Shown: in pieces, positions 18,919-28,042 of the stretch
Numbering within the stretch: the stretch's first letter is position 1
Layout of the letters: every line of letters begins with the position of its first letter
Source: Ignavibacteriales bacterium
GTDB taxonomy: Bacteria > Bacteroidota > Ignavibacteria > T3Sed10-11
DNA length: 49,529 nt
Direction of reading: 5' to 3'
Assembly: GCA_003567775.1 (NCBI GenBank)
Contig: PWYR01000094.1
Span: 1 to 49,529, forward strand
Position numbers and translations under genes: made by a program
The notes under the pieces: generated by a model
Told to the model about the DNA's origin: nothing
Seen by the model: the letters and a program-made list of their open reading frames with translations, nothing else
Databases searched by the model: none

Positions 18919-21345
18919 TCATTCATATTTCAAACTTTTTCCGGGATTTGCTAATGCTGCATTAATCGCCTGATAACTTACAGATATAAGCGCGATCAGA
19001 ATGGCTATGATCCCTGCCGTTACGAAAAATCGTATACCCGGATCGATACGATACGCAAATCCTTCGAGCCATTTATTCATCGCAACATATGCAACAGGCC
19101 ATGCAATGATGTTAGCGATTACGACCAGCTTTAAAAATTCTTTCGACAGCAAACCGACAATTCCCGGAACGGACGCGCCTAACACTTTTCGGATTCCTAT
19201 TTCTTTTGTACGTTGCTCTGTCGAATATGTTGACAACCCGAGCAATCCGATGCATGAAATAAAAATCCCGATGCCTGTAAATATCCCGATGAGCTTACCG
19301 AATGCGCGGTCGGTGCGATAATATTGATCCAGTCTATCATCCAAAAAGAACCATGAAAACGGTTGCCCGCCGCTGAATTCATTCCAATGTGTTTCAATCG
19401 TATTAATTATTGCATTGATATTGCCTTCAATGCGTACTACCATGTGCATCGGTGTACTCCGTGAGATCATCATCACTTTCGGGTAAATCACCTCATGCAG
19501 CGGCTCGTAATGTACGTCTTCCGTGATACCGACAATGCTCATGGTTCGCTGCTCGTTGCCGAAAAATCCGACGAGTCTACGGCCGATCGGTTGTTCATAT
19601 CCCAGAATATTCGCGGCGCTTTCATTTATGATCACCGCATTATTGATATCGGTAGCGTAATCGGAAGAGAAGTATCGCCCCTCTTTTAAACGGATGTCCA
19701 TAAGCGGAAGAAAATCATAGTCGCTCCAGAGCTGACGCATTCTGATAAGCTGCGAGGATTCGTCGCCTTCCCGTCTGTAAACTCCGCTGTCTATATCGCG
19801 ACCGGGTAGAATTTGTGTATATGCCGCTCCGGTAATGCCCGGCTGATGTAACAGTGTTTCTTTGAAACTCTCGCTATTCCGGCCAAGGAGCCACGTGTTA
19901 TCCACCACGAGCAATTGTTCTTGATCGAACCCGAGATTGCTTGTGCGGATGAATTGTAATTGATTGTAAACGACCATCGTGCCGATGATCAATGCAATCG
20001 TCACGGCAAACTGGGTGACGACGAGGAAATTGCGCAGACGGCTGTTTCGCATACCGCTTCCCAATTCACCTTTCAATACTTTAACCGGCTGAAACGCCGA
20101 AAGAATAAATGCAGGATAGCTTCCCGCAAAAATACCGACCGATACGGTGAAGATCACTAAACCGGCTATTGCCCATGGGTTGATAAAGACCGAAAGGGAG
20201 AGAGATTTCAATGTTAAATTGTTGATAACCGGAAGCAGCAATTCAATGATGCCGAAGCTCATAACCGCGGCAATAGCGGTGAGCAGAACGGCTTCGCCGA
20301 TAAACAAAATAACTAATTGCGATTTGTCCGATCCGAGCGCTTTACGTACACCGACCTCTTTTGCGCGACGGGCGGAACGCGCTGTATTGAGATTCATATA
20401 GTTGATGCAGGCTATCGCAAGAACGAAAACGGCGATGAGTATAAGCGAATATACGGTAACGGCATTACCGCCGGGAAGTATTTCCTCGTCAAGTTGCGAG
20501 TGCAAGTGAACATCGGTTATTGGTTGGAATCGGTAACGGTAATGTAATCCCCGGGCTTCGCCCTCCCGCCAATCGATTCCCAGTATTTGCTCAACCACCG
20601 GTCGTATATTCCTGTTGACAACGGTCTGGAATGTCGATTCCGCGTGTTCGGGTGAAGCTCCTGCTTTCAATAGAACATACGTGTACCATGTATTGTTTAT
20701 CCAATTGTCTTTATCCGGAATATCCATACCGACGATAGATGCTAACATATCGAATTGCCAGTGTGATTGCGGAGGAAAACCTTTCACCACACCTGCTACT
20801 GTGTATGGAGGATCCCCATCTATTTCCAGCATTTTTCCGAGCGCCGATTTTGCTCCGAAATATTTTCGGGCGATATCGTCGGTGATGATAACGGTATTGG
20901 GTTGAGTCAGAAATGTTTTCGGATCGCCTTCTAATACGTCAATGCTGAAGACATTAAAAAACGACGAGTCGGTGAAAAACACTCGGGACTCGGTGAACAG
21001 AGTATTCTCATATCTGACGGTGACGTTGCCGGTCGGTTTGCCGTTTCGCGACCGGAAATGAGTCGCTGCTTCGATCTCCGGAAGTTCGGCGCGGAGAGTC
21101 GGGGCTACCGGACCGCTGCTGCGCGCCGTTCTCAACTCCCTGTCCGGTAGTTGCGCATCGAATGTGATGCGGTATAAGCGGTCGGTGTTTTCATGAAACC
21201 GGTCGTACGATAATTCATCGTGTACCAACATCAGAATGATCAGGAAGGCGCTCATACCGATGGCGAGTCCCGCGATATTGATTGCGGTGTAGGTTTTTTG
21301 CCGGAGCAGATTTCGGACGGCTGTTTTAAAATAGTTTGGGAGCAT
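18919..21345 (-). CDS. MacB/FtsX-type ABC transporter permease (array copy 8)
   Basis: MLPNYFKTAVRNLLRQKTYTAINIAGLAIGM...; divergent terminus ANPGKSLKYE. Confidence 0.94.
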   Translation of the reverse strand: MLPNYFKTAVRNLLRQKTYTAINIAGLAIGMSAFLIILMLVHDELSYDRFHENTDRLYRITFDAQLPDRELRTARSSGPVAPTLRAELPEIEAATHFRSRNGKPTGNVTVRYENTLFTESRVFFTDSSFFNVFSIDVLEGDPKTFLTQPNTVIITDDIARKYFGAKSALGKMLEIDGDPPYTVAGVVKGFPPQSHWQFDMLASIVGMDIPDKDNWINNTWYTYVLLKAGASPEHAESTFQTVVNRNIRPVVEQILGIDWREGEARGLHYRYRFQPITDVHLHSQLDEEILPGGNAVTVYSLILIAVFVLAIACINYMNLNTARSARRAKEVGVRKALGSDKSQLVILFIGEAVLLTAIAAVMSFGIIELLLPVINNLTLKSLSLSVFINPWAIAGLVIFTVSVGIFAGSYPAFILSAFQPVKVLKGELGSGMRNSRLRNFLVVTQFAVTIALIIGTMVVYNQLQFIRTSNLGFDQEQLLVVDNTWLLGRNSESFKETLLHQPGITGAAYTQILPGRDIDSGVYRREGDESSQLIRMRQLWSDYDFLPLMDIRLKEGRYFSSDYATDINNAVIINESAANILGYEQPIGRRLVGFFGNEQRTMSIVGITEDVHYEPLHEVIYPKVMMISRSTPMHMVVRIEGNINAIINTIETHWNEFSGGQPFSWFFLDDRLDQYYRTDRAFGKLIGIFTGIGIFISCIGLLGLSTYSTEQRTKEIGIRKVLGASVPGIVGLLSKEFLKLVVIANIIAWPVAYVAMNKWLEGFAYRIDPGIRFFVTAGIIAILIALISVSYQAINAALANPGKSLKYE

Positions 21346-21507
21346 TGGTTGATATAATGGTTTTGTTAATGTTCATGGTGCATAGAGCTAAGCGTATCTT
21401 TATTGCGACCGAAAACAAATTGATTTGAATTTCTTGCTGCGTCGCACGCGCTATGTGTTTAACTCTATGGTCTCTATGTTCTGCACTATGCGCGAGACGC
21501 CTTATAC

Positions 21508-22209
21508 CTACGACGCCGCAACACCTGCTGCTGTCTTCAATATATTCTCCGACACAATATGTCCATCAAATAGATACACGATACGATGCGCATACTCGGC
21601 ATACATTTGTGCGTGAGTTACCATGATGATCGTCGTACCGTCCTCATTTAATTCGGTGAGCATCTTCATAACCTCATCGCCGTGCGCGGAGTCGAGGTTA
21701 CCGGTCGGCTCGTCGGCGAGGATGAGTTTCGGTTTTGCAATGATCGCCCGGGCAACGGCGACACGCTGCTGCTGACCGCCGGAAAGTTGCTGGGGAAAAT
21801 GGTTTCGCCTGTGTGCTATCTCCATCTGTTCGAGTACTTCTTCGACACGTTGTTTCCGATCCGATCCTGAATATCCGAGGTACAGCAGAGGCAGCTCAAC
21901 ATTCTCAAAAACGGTTAGTTCATCGATCAGGTTGAAGCTTTGAAATACGAACCCGATATTCGATTTACGTAGATTTGCCCGTTGACGCTCGGTGTGTTTC
22001 GATACTTCATGGTTGAGAAAATGATATTCACCGCCCGATGGGTTGTCGAGCAGTCCTAAAATATTGAGCAGCGTCGATTTACCGCATCCCGACGGCCCCA
22101 TAATGGCGACGAATTCACCTTCGTGTACTTCAAGATTTACGTTGTTTAATGCAGTTGTTTCCACCTCTTCGGTGGTGTAGAGCTTTTTGAGGTTGATTGT
22201 TCGTAGCAT
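21508..22209 (-). CDS. ABC transporter ATPase, MacB/LolD type
   Basis: Walker A GPSGCGKST, signature LSGGQQQRVAVARAI, Walker B LILADEPTGNLDS. Confidence 0.96.
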   Translation of the reverse strand: MLRTINLKKLYTTEEVETTALNNVNLEVHEGEFVAIMGPSGCGKSTLLNILGLLDNPSGGEYHFLNHEVSKHTERQRANLRKSNIGFVFQSFNLIDELTVFENVELPLLYLGYSGSDRKQRVEEVLEQMEIAHRRNHFPQQLSGGQQQRVAVARAIIAKPKLILADEPTGNLDSAHGDEVMKMLTELNEDGTTIIMVTHAQMYAEYAHRIVYLFDGHIVSENILKTAAGVAAS

Positions 22210-22262
22210 AGTTTGTGGTTCCTTATAATATTAATGTATATTACGCTTTGTTTCATGAAGTT

Positions 22263-22288
22263 GGCAAAGGGCAGAAGTCAGAGGGCAG
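22263..22288. repeat. Left arm of imperfect inverted repeat flanking the S23 ORF
   Basis: ggcaaagggcagaagtcagagggcag; reverse complement matches 22733-22758 at 22 of 26 positions. Confidence 0.7.
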
Positions 22289-22296
22289 GTGCCCGG

Positions 22297-22665
22297 CTAT
22301 TTGGTTTTGGATATTAACATGGATAACCTACCAAATAACTGGTTCATTTCTGCTTCGATAATCTCTAGTTCTCTTTCATTGCAATATTCTAATTGTTTCG
22401 CAATTTCAAGTTGTGTGTCAAGTTCAACCAATGAAGATCTGGCGATTTCGTAGAATCGTCGCCTATCTTTTATATTTGATCTCGAAGCACCTTCTGCAAT
22501 ATTAGATGAAATTGAAACCACAGATCTTCGTATTTGGGATATCAATGCATACAATTCATGGTTTGGAAATTTATGAGTTAGCTTATATATGTGTACGATA
22601 AATTGTATACTTTGTTGCCACACTTCGAGTTTCTTATGTCCGAGGGATAACATTTTTTCCTCCAT
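22297..22665 (-). CDS. Four-helix-bundle protein (S23 / 23S rRNA intervening-sequence protein family)
   Basis: LGHKKLEVWQQSIQFIVHIYKLTHKFPNHELYALISQIRRSVVSISSNIAEGASR...FYEIARSSLVELDTQL is the family pattern. Confidence 0.92.
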   Translation of the reverse strand: MEEKMLSLGHKKLEVWQQSIQFIVHIYKLTHKFPNHELYALISQIRRSVVSISSNIAEGASRSNIKDRRRFYEIARSSLVELDTQLEIAKQLEYCNERELEIIEAEMNQLFGRLSMLISKTK

Positions 22666-22725
22666 TTTATATTATTTAAAAAGGTTTCGTGAGAGAAAAT
22701 TCACCTTTTAATCGCATCAACTATT

Positions 22726-22758
22726 TTGCCTTTTGCCCTCTGCCTTCTGCCTTCTGCC
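22726..22758. repeat. Right arm of inverted repeat flanking the S23 ORF
   Basis: ttgccttttgccctctgccttctgccttctgcc. Confidence 0.7.
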
Positions 22759-22812
22759 AACATTGTACCTTCTCCACCACCGTCTCACATTTCACATCTC
22801 ACATTTCACATT

Positions 22813-24063
22813 TCACCTCAACATCAACCGGTCGATATCCCCGAACCCGTCATACGACGATGTTATCACCTGTTCACCCGGCTCAAGTCCTTCGATTACT
22901 TCAAAATACTGCGGGTTTTGTCTACCTAACCGGATATTTCTTTTAATGGCCTGATCACCCGAGGCGCTGACTACATACACCCACTGACCGCCGGTTCGCT
23001 GGAAGAAGCCGCCGCGTGCAAGAAGAATGGCATCTTCAAGTGCGCCGAGTGCAAGGCGGATGCGCAATGTTTGTCCTCGCCGGATATTATCCGGTTCATC
23101 GCCGACAAATTCCATATCGACTTCGAACCTCCCCTCGCGAACCTGCGGATAGACGCGGGTGATTTCGAGGGTGTACGTTTGCCCGGCAAAATCGAATTCT
23201 CCCCGCTGGCCTATATTGATGCGGGCGATATAATGTTCATCGATCGATGCGCGGACACGAAAACCCTCGAGGATATCGATCTGACCTAACCTCTCGCCCC
23301 GCGATTTCGACGCGCCGATCTCGGCATTGAGCGAAGTAAGTTGTCCGCTCACCGGAGCGGTGAGAATAAGATTGTGTAGACTGCCCCGTACGAGTTCGAG
23401 GTTTGTCATCATCCGCTCAAGCGACGATTCGATATGACGGAGCTGATTCTCGGTAGCAAGCGAATCCAATCGCAATGTTTCGGCGACAAGCATAAGTTGC
23501 CGTTCCATTTGCTCGTAGGCTTCCCTCGAATCGAGATATTCCTGTTCGGAGATGAGATTCTTTTCCCATAATTCTTCATTCTGATGGTAGATTCGTTTGC
23601 GATTTTTCATTTGATATTCATAAGAGAGTACCTGTTCACGCAGACGAAGCCGCTGCTGCTGGAGATTCAACCGGGTATTTTGCAGGTTGTTGATCTGCTC
23701 GAGAAAATGCGCTTCACGACTGAATACATCGAGCTGTAAAGTGCTATTATTAAGCGTTAAGATTGTATCGCCTTCTTCGACAATGCTGCCGTCTTCAATA
23801 TGAATTTTTTCTACGCGGCCGCCCTCAATTGCATCCATATAAATAGTTCGAAGCGGGATGACGGTGCCGCTGACCGGAATGAATTCAAGAAATTCGCCAT
23901 GCCGGACTGTCGATATGGTAATTCTGTCGCGGTCGACGTTCAGCCGCGAACCGCTTTCGCTGATGACAAAGCTGTAGATAGTGAAGATTATAAAAAGAGC
24001 CGTGAATGCTATGAGAGCAATTTTTTTAGGCGTCCATTTCTTTTTTTCTATTTTTCGGTCCAT
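22813..24063 (-). CDS. HlyD/MacA-like periplasmic adaptor (membrane fusion protein)
   Basis: N-terminal TM, biotinyl-lipoyl-like segments, long coiled coil, beta-barrel region with FAGQTYTLEITRVYPQVREGRFEVDMEF; adjacent to the ABC ATPase. Confidence 0.92.
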   Translation of the reverse strand: MDRKIEKKKWTPKKIALIAFTALFIIFTIYSFVISESGSRLNVDRDRITISTVRHGEFLEFIPVSGTVIPLRTIYMDAIEGGRVEKIHIEDGSIVEEGDTILTLNNSTLQLDVFSREAHFLEQINNLQNTRLNLQQQRLRLREQVLSYEYQMKNRKRIYHQNEELWEKNLISEQEYLDSREAYEQMERQLMLVAETLRLDSLATENQLRHIESSLERMMTNLELVRGSLHNLILTAPVSGQLTSLNAEIGASKSRGERLGQIDILEGFRVRASIDEHYIARINIGQRGEFDFAGQTYTLEITRVYPQVREGRFEVDMEFVGDEPDNIRRGQTLRIRLALGALEDAILLARGGFFQRTGGQWVYVVSASGDQAIKRNIRLGRQNPQYFEVIEGLEPGEQVITSSYDGFGDIDRLMLR

Positions 24064-24132
24064 TGTTTGAATTTCGATTTACGAGTTACGAATTTTTGAT
24101 TAGATGTGTGACGCACATTTGTTTATTAATAA

Positions 24133-24148
24133 TGCAATAAGTGCGCCA
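24133..24148 (-). promoter_or_regulatory. Putative sigma54 promoter upstream of the adaptor gene
   Basis: Minus strand TGGCGCACTTATTGCA: GG and GC separated by exactly 10 nt; about 60 nt leader to the ATG. Confidence 0.7.
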
Positions 24149-24198
24149 CATGTAATATTTATGATTTTTGGCAGAATTTGGCATTTTTTAAAAATAGA

Positions 24199-24236
24199 GT
24201 GTCAACATACCGGACACTGGTGTTCGGAATCGGACA
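24199..24236. promoter_or_regulatory. Putative activator-binding paired dyads
   Basis: GTGTCaacataccgGACAC followed by TGTTCGgaatCGGACA; same layout at 27729-27766. Confidence 0.65.
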
Positions 24237-24380
24237 GGTGGGAGCCATACATGCCCGTCGCCTACAGTTGTTAGATTACGGGAAAATCGTCGATGATACA
24301 TTCCCTTTTTTATAATGGTGACGGGCACGTTTCCATTAAATGGGTAGTTGTTTCTTGACTTTTTGGACACCCCCGGATCC

Positions 24381-24415
24381 GTCAGCACCGATTGATATCT
24401 TACCGTTATCAATGC
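24381..24415 (-). pseudogene. Degenerate permease C-terminal remnant
   Basis: Minus strand reads ALITVRYQSVLT, like the ALTTVSYQAIRTAVANPV region of intact copies, then diverges. Confidence 0.55.
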
Positions 24416-24491
24416 TCATTGATTTTTATATAAAAACTTCTTAACTTATTTCCGAAATTCAGAAAGTCAGGAATCCAGAAATAGAAATAAA

Positions 24492-24740
24492 ATGTCAAAA
24501 ACTGTTCAAATCAGAAAAAAAGGTACGCTGACCCTTCCGATGGAATTCCGTAAAAGGTATCAACTCGGAGAGGGCGATCCCGTGACGTTGATTGATCTCG
24601 ACGAAGGGATTTTTCTAAGTCCAAAAGCTTCCGTATTACCCAAACTGGTCTCACAAATTGAAACACTCCGGGAAAAGCGTAACATTTCATTAGCTGAGCT
24701 CATTGATGGTGTCCAAACAATTCGGAACCAGAAAGATTAG
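24492..24740 (+). CDS. AbrB/MazE-type antitoxin-like DNA-binding protein
   Basis: MSKTVQIRKKGTLTLPMEFRKRYQLGEGDPVTLIDLDEGIFLSPK swapped-hairpin pattern. Confidence 0.85.
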   Translation: MSKTVQIRKKGTLTLPMEFRKRYQLGEGDPVTLIDLDEGIFLSPKASVLPKLVSQIETLREKRNISLAELIDGVQTIRNQKD

Positions 24741-24742
24741 TT

Positions 24743-25186
24743 TTGCCTGAGTTATCTATAATCAGAGTATTTTTCGATTCAGATGCTATCATTGCCGGTT
24801 CTGCATCCCGCAAGGGCGCCGCCTTTATTTTGCTGCAATTAGCTGAGTTGGGTTTGATCGAGGGGGTTGCCTCGGTAAAAGTGATCGACGAATGCCGGAA
24901 GAATCTTGAGATGAAACTTCCCGAAGCCCTCCCTGCTTTTGAACAGATAGTCTCGCACGCACTGAACATTGTAAATAACCCATCTCAAGAAAAAACCGTG
25001 CAATACACACAAATGGCGCATATAAAAGATGTACCCATTTTAACCGCGGCCATTACGACAAATGCAAATTTTCTGGTTACCTTTAATACCAAGGATTTTT
25101 ATCCCGAACCTCATGTAGATTTAAACGTCGTTGAGCCCGGAGAATTATTAAACAGAATTCGTCATATACTCGGCCAAATGACTTAA
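24743..25186 (+). CDS. PIN-domain protein (probable toxin, TTG start)
   Basis: VFFDSDAIIAG acidic motif, internal E/D motifs, ILTAAITTNANFLVTFNTKDF; 2 nt after the AbrB-like ORF. Confidence 0.82.
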   Translation: MPELSIIRVFFDSDAIIAGSASRKGAAFILLQLAELGLIEGVASVKVIDECRKNLEMKLPEALPAFEQIVSHALNIVNNPSQEKTVQYTQMAHIKDVPILTAAITTNANFLVTFNTKDFYPEPHVDLNVVEPGELLNRIRHILGQMT

Positions 25187-25203
25187 TGAATGCATATGGA
25201 ATA

Positions 25204-27609
25204 CTATTCGTATTTTAATGCTTCGACCGGATTCGTAAACGCAGCCCGTACCGATTGATAGCCCACTGTGAGTATGGCAATCAATAATATTGCCGCCATA
25301 GCCAATAAGAATATACCGATACCTATGGACGTCCGGTACGCGAAGTTCTCCAGCCATTTCGTCATGAAATAATACGCAACCGGCGATGCGATGAGGATGG
25401 AGACCGTTACAAGCAGCACGTACTCTTTTGACAGCAGCATGAATATCCCCGATATAGACGAGCCGAGGACTTTCCGTATGCTTATCTCTTTTTTCCGCTG
25501 CTCGACGGTAAACGAAACAAGCCCGAACAACCCGATACACGCAATAAAAATGGCGAGGAACGATGAGACGGTAAATATTTGGGCAAACAAATGATCGTCG
25601 CCGTATAAGTCATACAGATAATCATCGTAGAAGAAATAGGTAAAAGGAGGATAGGAAATATTTTCATTCCAAATTCTTTCTATATCCGATACCAGCCTGG
25701 ATATATCATTTGTGTTATATGCGATGGTTATATATTGTAAATTTGAAAACTCCCGATCTATGAGCAGAAATACCATCGGCTCGACCGGATGGTGAAGGGG
25801 CTTGAAGTGAAAATCTTTTACCACACCAATAATCTCGCCGGATAGATCATCACCCCACTTTTGCCCGACTATTGTCTCCGGTGAAAGGTAACCAAGCCGT
25901 CGGGCGGTAGTCTCATTGACTACTATTTTTTGATCGAGATCTGCCGGGTGGTCTGGAGAGAACCATCTCCCCGCAGTCAGAGGTATGTTATATATATCTA
26001 TAAAATCGTAATCTACAGAGTAAATCGATAGTACCATTTCTCGCGTTCCACCTGCTTGTGTTTGGAATTCACGCCCCGAAGTTTGTGTTGATCCTCCTAA
26101 CATTCCTGCCGATACCGTTACTCCCGAGACATCGTGCCGATTGAGAAAATCCTGCTTTATTGCGTTGTATGAATTGGTAACCTCTGGATACCGTTCCATA
26201 CCGGTGTCGATTACCAATAGTGAGTCCGTTTTAAACCCGAGTTCCTTGTTCTTAATGTAACCGAGCTGTTGATAAATGATAATGCTGCTTATTATGATAC
26301 CGGCAGATATTATAAATTGTAAAACGACTAGTGCTTTTCGTAAGGATAATTTACCTTTTTGAACGGGTGAATGCATTTTCAGAATGTGAATCGGCAGCAT
26401 CCTTGATATATATACCGAAGGATAAAAACCGGCAGTAATCCCTATAATAATTGCAAATAACGGAATTGCGATAATCAGATTATCCATTTGTGAAAAAATG
26501 GATGAATAATTCTTATTTGCGAGCGCATTAAATAACGGCAGTCCCAATTCGGCAAGCGAAAGTGCAATGAATGAGGAAAGTATGCTTATCATCACTGATT
26601 CGAATATAAACTGGTTTCTGATTGCTTTTCTGTCCGATCCGAGCACTTTCCGGATGCTTATCTCCTTTGTGCGTTTTGTTGCAATTACAGTGGATATTAA
26701 AACATAATTCACACAGGCAAGGAGAATTATTAAAAATGTAATTGCAATGAAGATAACGACATTTGCGGGGTTTCCGGTTGGTCCAATTTGCCCGAAACGT
26801 GTTGAATTGAGGTAGATCCATGTGAGCGGCTCGAGTCCAAATGAAAGTCTGTAACCGATTTCCTCTCCTTTTACTACATACTCATCATAAAAACCTTCAA
26901 GTTTGTTTTCCAGTTCAGTAATATTCACATTTTGATCAATAAGTAGATACGTATAAAATCCTCCGTCGAACCAGTTTTGTGTCCAGGCTTGGTATGTTTC
27001 AGGACTGACGGTTGAATATGAAACCAACATATCAAATTGTATATGTGAATTGGAAGGAATGTTTTGTAGTACACCGGTGACTATAAATTCATACTGCCCG
27101 ATACTCAGGATGGTTTTACCCAACGGGTTTTCTTCTCCGAAATATTTTCGCGCGGTCTGTTCTGTCATAACAACACTCCGGGGTTCGGTTAGTGCCGTTT
27201 CAGGGTTGCCGCGAATAAGCTCAAAATTGAAGATATTGAATATAGATTGGTCGACAATAAATACGTTATCCTCCGTAAATGTTTTTTCATTATAACTAAA
27301 CACATATTGTGCATGACGGAATCGAACATAATTATGTATTTCAGGGTACAAATCGGTTATTGCAGGACCGACCGGGAAGGCAGTAAGCGCTCCTTTGAAC
27401 TCCTCATCGTGGCCATAGACATCCCAACCGAGCCGGTATATTTGATCTGATTTTACGTAAAACCGGTCGTAGCTTAGCTCGTCTTTAATCCAGATAAACA
27501 GGAGAATACTCACCGCAATGCAGATCGAAAGCCCGGTGATGTTGATGAACGAAAAAAGTTTGTTTCTCCGGAGATTTCGGAGAGAAGTGATAAGGTAGTT
27601 TTTGAGCAT
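25204..27609 (-). CDS. MacB/FtsX-type ABC transporter permease (array copy 9, separate unit)
   Basis: MLKNYLITSLRNLRRNKLFSFINITGLSICI...TNPVEALKYE; start moved from 27678 because the ORF extension covers a promoter. Confidence 0.93.
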   Translation of the reverse strand: MLKNYLITSLRNLRRNKLFSFINITGLSICIAVSILLFIWIKDELSYDRFYVKSDQIYRLGWDVYGHDEEFKGALTAFPVGPAITDLYPEIHNYVRFRHAQYVFSYNEKTFTEDNVFIVDQSIFNIFNFELIRGNPETALTEPRSVVMTEQTARKYFGEENPLGKTILSIGQYEFIVTGVLQNIPSNSHIQFDMLVSYSTVSPETYQAWTQNWFDGGFYTYLLIDQNVNITELENKLEGFYDEYVVKGEEIGYRLSFGLEPLTWIYLNSTRFGQIGPTGNPANVVIFIAITFLIILLACVNYVLISTVIATKRTKEISIRKVLGSDRKAIRNQFIFESVMISILSSFIALSLAELGLPLFNALANKNYSSIFSQMDNLIIAIPLFAIIIGITAGFYPSVYISRMLPIHILKMHSPVQKGKLSLRKALVVLQFIISAGIIISSIIIYQQLGYIKNKELGFKTDSLLVIDTGMERYPEVTNSYNAIKQDFLNRHDVSGVTVSAGMLGGSTQTSGREFQTQAGGTREMVLSIYSVDYDFIDIYNIPLTAGRWFSPDHPADLDQKIVVNETTARRLGYLSPETIVGQKWGDDLSGEIIGVVKDFHFKPLHHPVEPMVFLLIDREFSNLQYITIAYNTNDISRLVSDIERIWNENISYPPFTYFFYDDYLYDLYGDDHLFAQIFTVSSFLAIFIACIGLFGLVSFTVEQRKKEISIRKVLGSSISGIFMLLSKEYVLLVTVSILIASPVAYYFMTKWLENFAYRTSIGIGIFLLAMAAILLIAILTVGYQSVRAAFTNPVEALKYE

Positions 27610-27661
27610 GGTGTTGTAACTCCTGAAATTGGTACCCCGTGTACCTTTGTTCACTAAATAC

Positions 27662-27677
27662 GGCAAAAAGTGCGCCA
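27662..27677 (-). promoter_or_regulatory. Putative sigma54 promoter upstream of array copy 9
   Basis: Minus strand TGGCGCACTTTTTGCC: GG-N10-GC, near-identical to the site at 24133-24148. Confidence 0.7.
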
Positions 27678-27728
27678 AATAATATTTTGGTGATTTTTAA
27701 AAGATTTTAGCAATACTTAGTCGACCGA

Positions 27729-27766
27729 GTGTCACTTTACCGGACACAGGTGTTCGGGAACGGACA
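27729..27766. promoter_or_regulatory. Putative activator-binding paired dyads
   Basis: GTGTCactttaccgGACAC followed by TGTTCGggaaCGGACA. Confidence 0.65.
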
Positions 27767-27780
27767 GTCGGGATTATGGC

Positions 27781-27890
27781 ACACTGATGACGCACCTGTC
27801 CGCCGAGTATTTTGGCGGAGATGATACTGATTTTCACTGATTAGATATAATAAAATCTGTAAGCATCTTTCACATCAGTGTCATCAGTGT
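27781..27890. repeat. Imperfect inverted repeat element
   Basis: acactgatgac (27781-27791) and gtcatcagtgt (27880-27890) with related internal actgattttcactgatt. Confidence 0.6.
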
Positions 27891-27912
27891 TCCATAAATT
27901 TTATTAATTCAC

Positions 27913-27951
27913 TCATACTTGGACGGGATTCGTAAACGCAGCCCTTAATGA
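27913..27951 (-). pseudogene. Degenerate permease C-terminal remnant
   Basis: Minus strand SLRAAFTNPV then frameshifted KYE*, matching copy 9 tail SVRAAFTNPVEALKYE. Confidence 0.65.
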
Positions 27952-28042
27952 ACCGGTGAAATTCCCTATGTATATTTACCCGCAATCATAATCAACAAGT
28001 ATTCTTTTCTTCGAATAAATTATTTATATTGCAACAAACCAC

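Noticed and set aside
22297-22665. Hint of a nearby 23S rRNA because of the S23-type protein
   Set aside because: No rRNA sequence recognised on either side; the ORF lies between ABC transporter genes
22787-22816. CRISPR-like short repeats tcacatttcacatctcacatttcac
   Set aside because: No uniform repeat-spacer structure or cas genes; short degenerate tandem/palindromic motif
27610-27678. N-terminal extension of permease 9 (MAHFLPYLVNKG...)
   Set aside because: Not shared with other copies and overlaps the sigma54-like promoter; internal ATG at 27609 aligns with the family start
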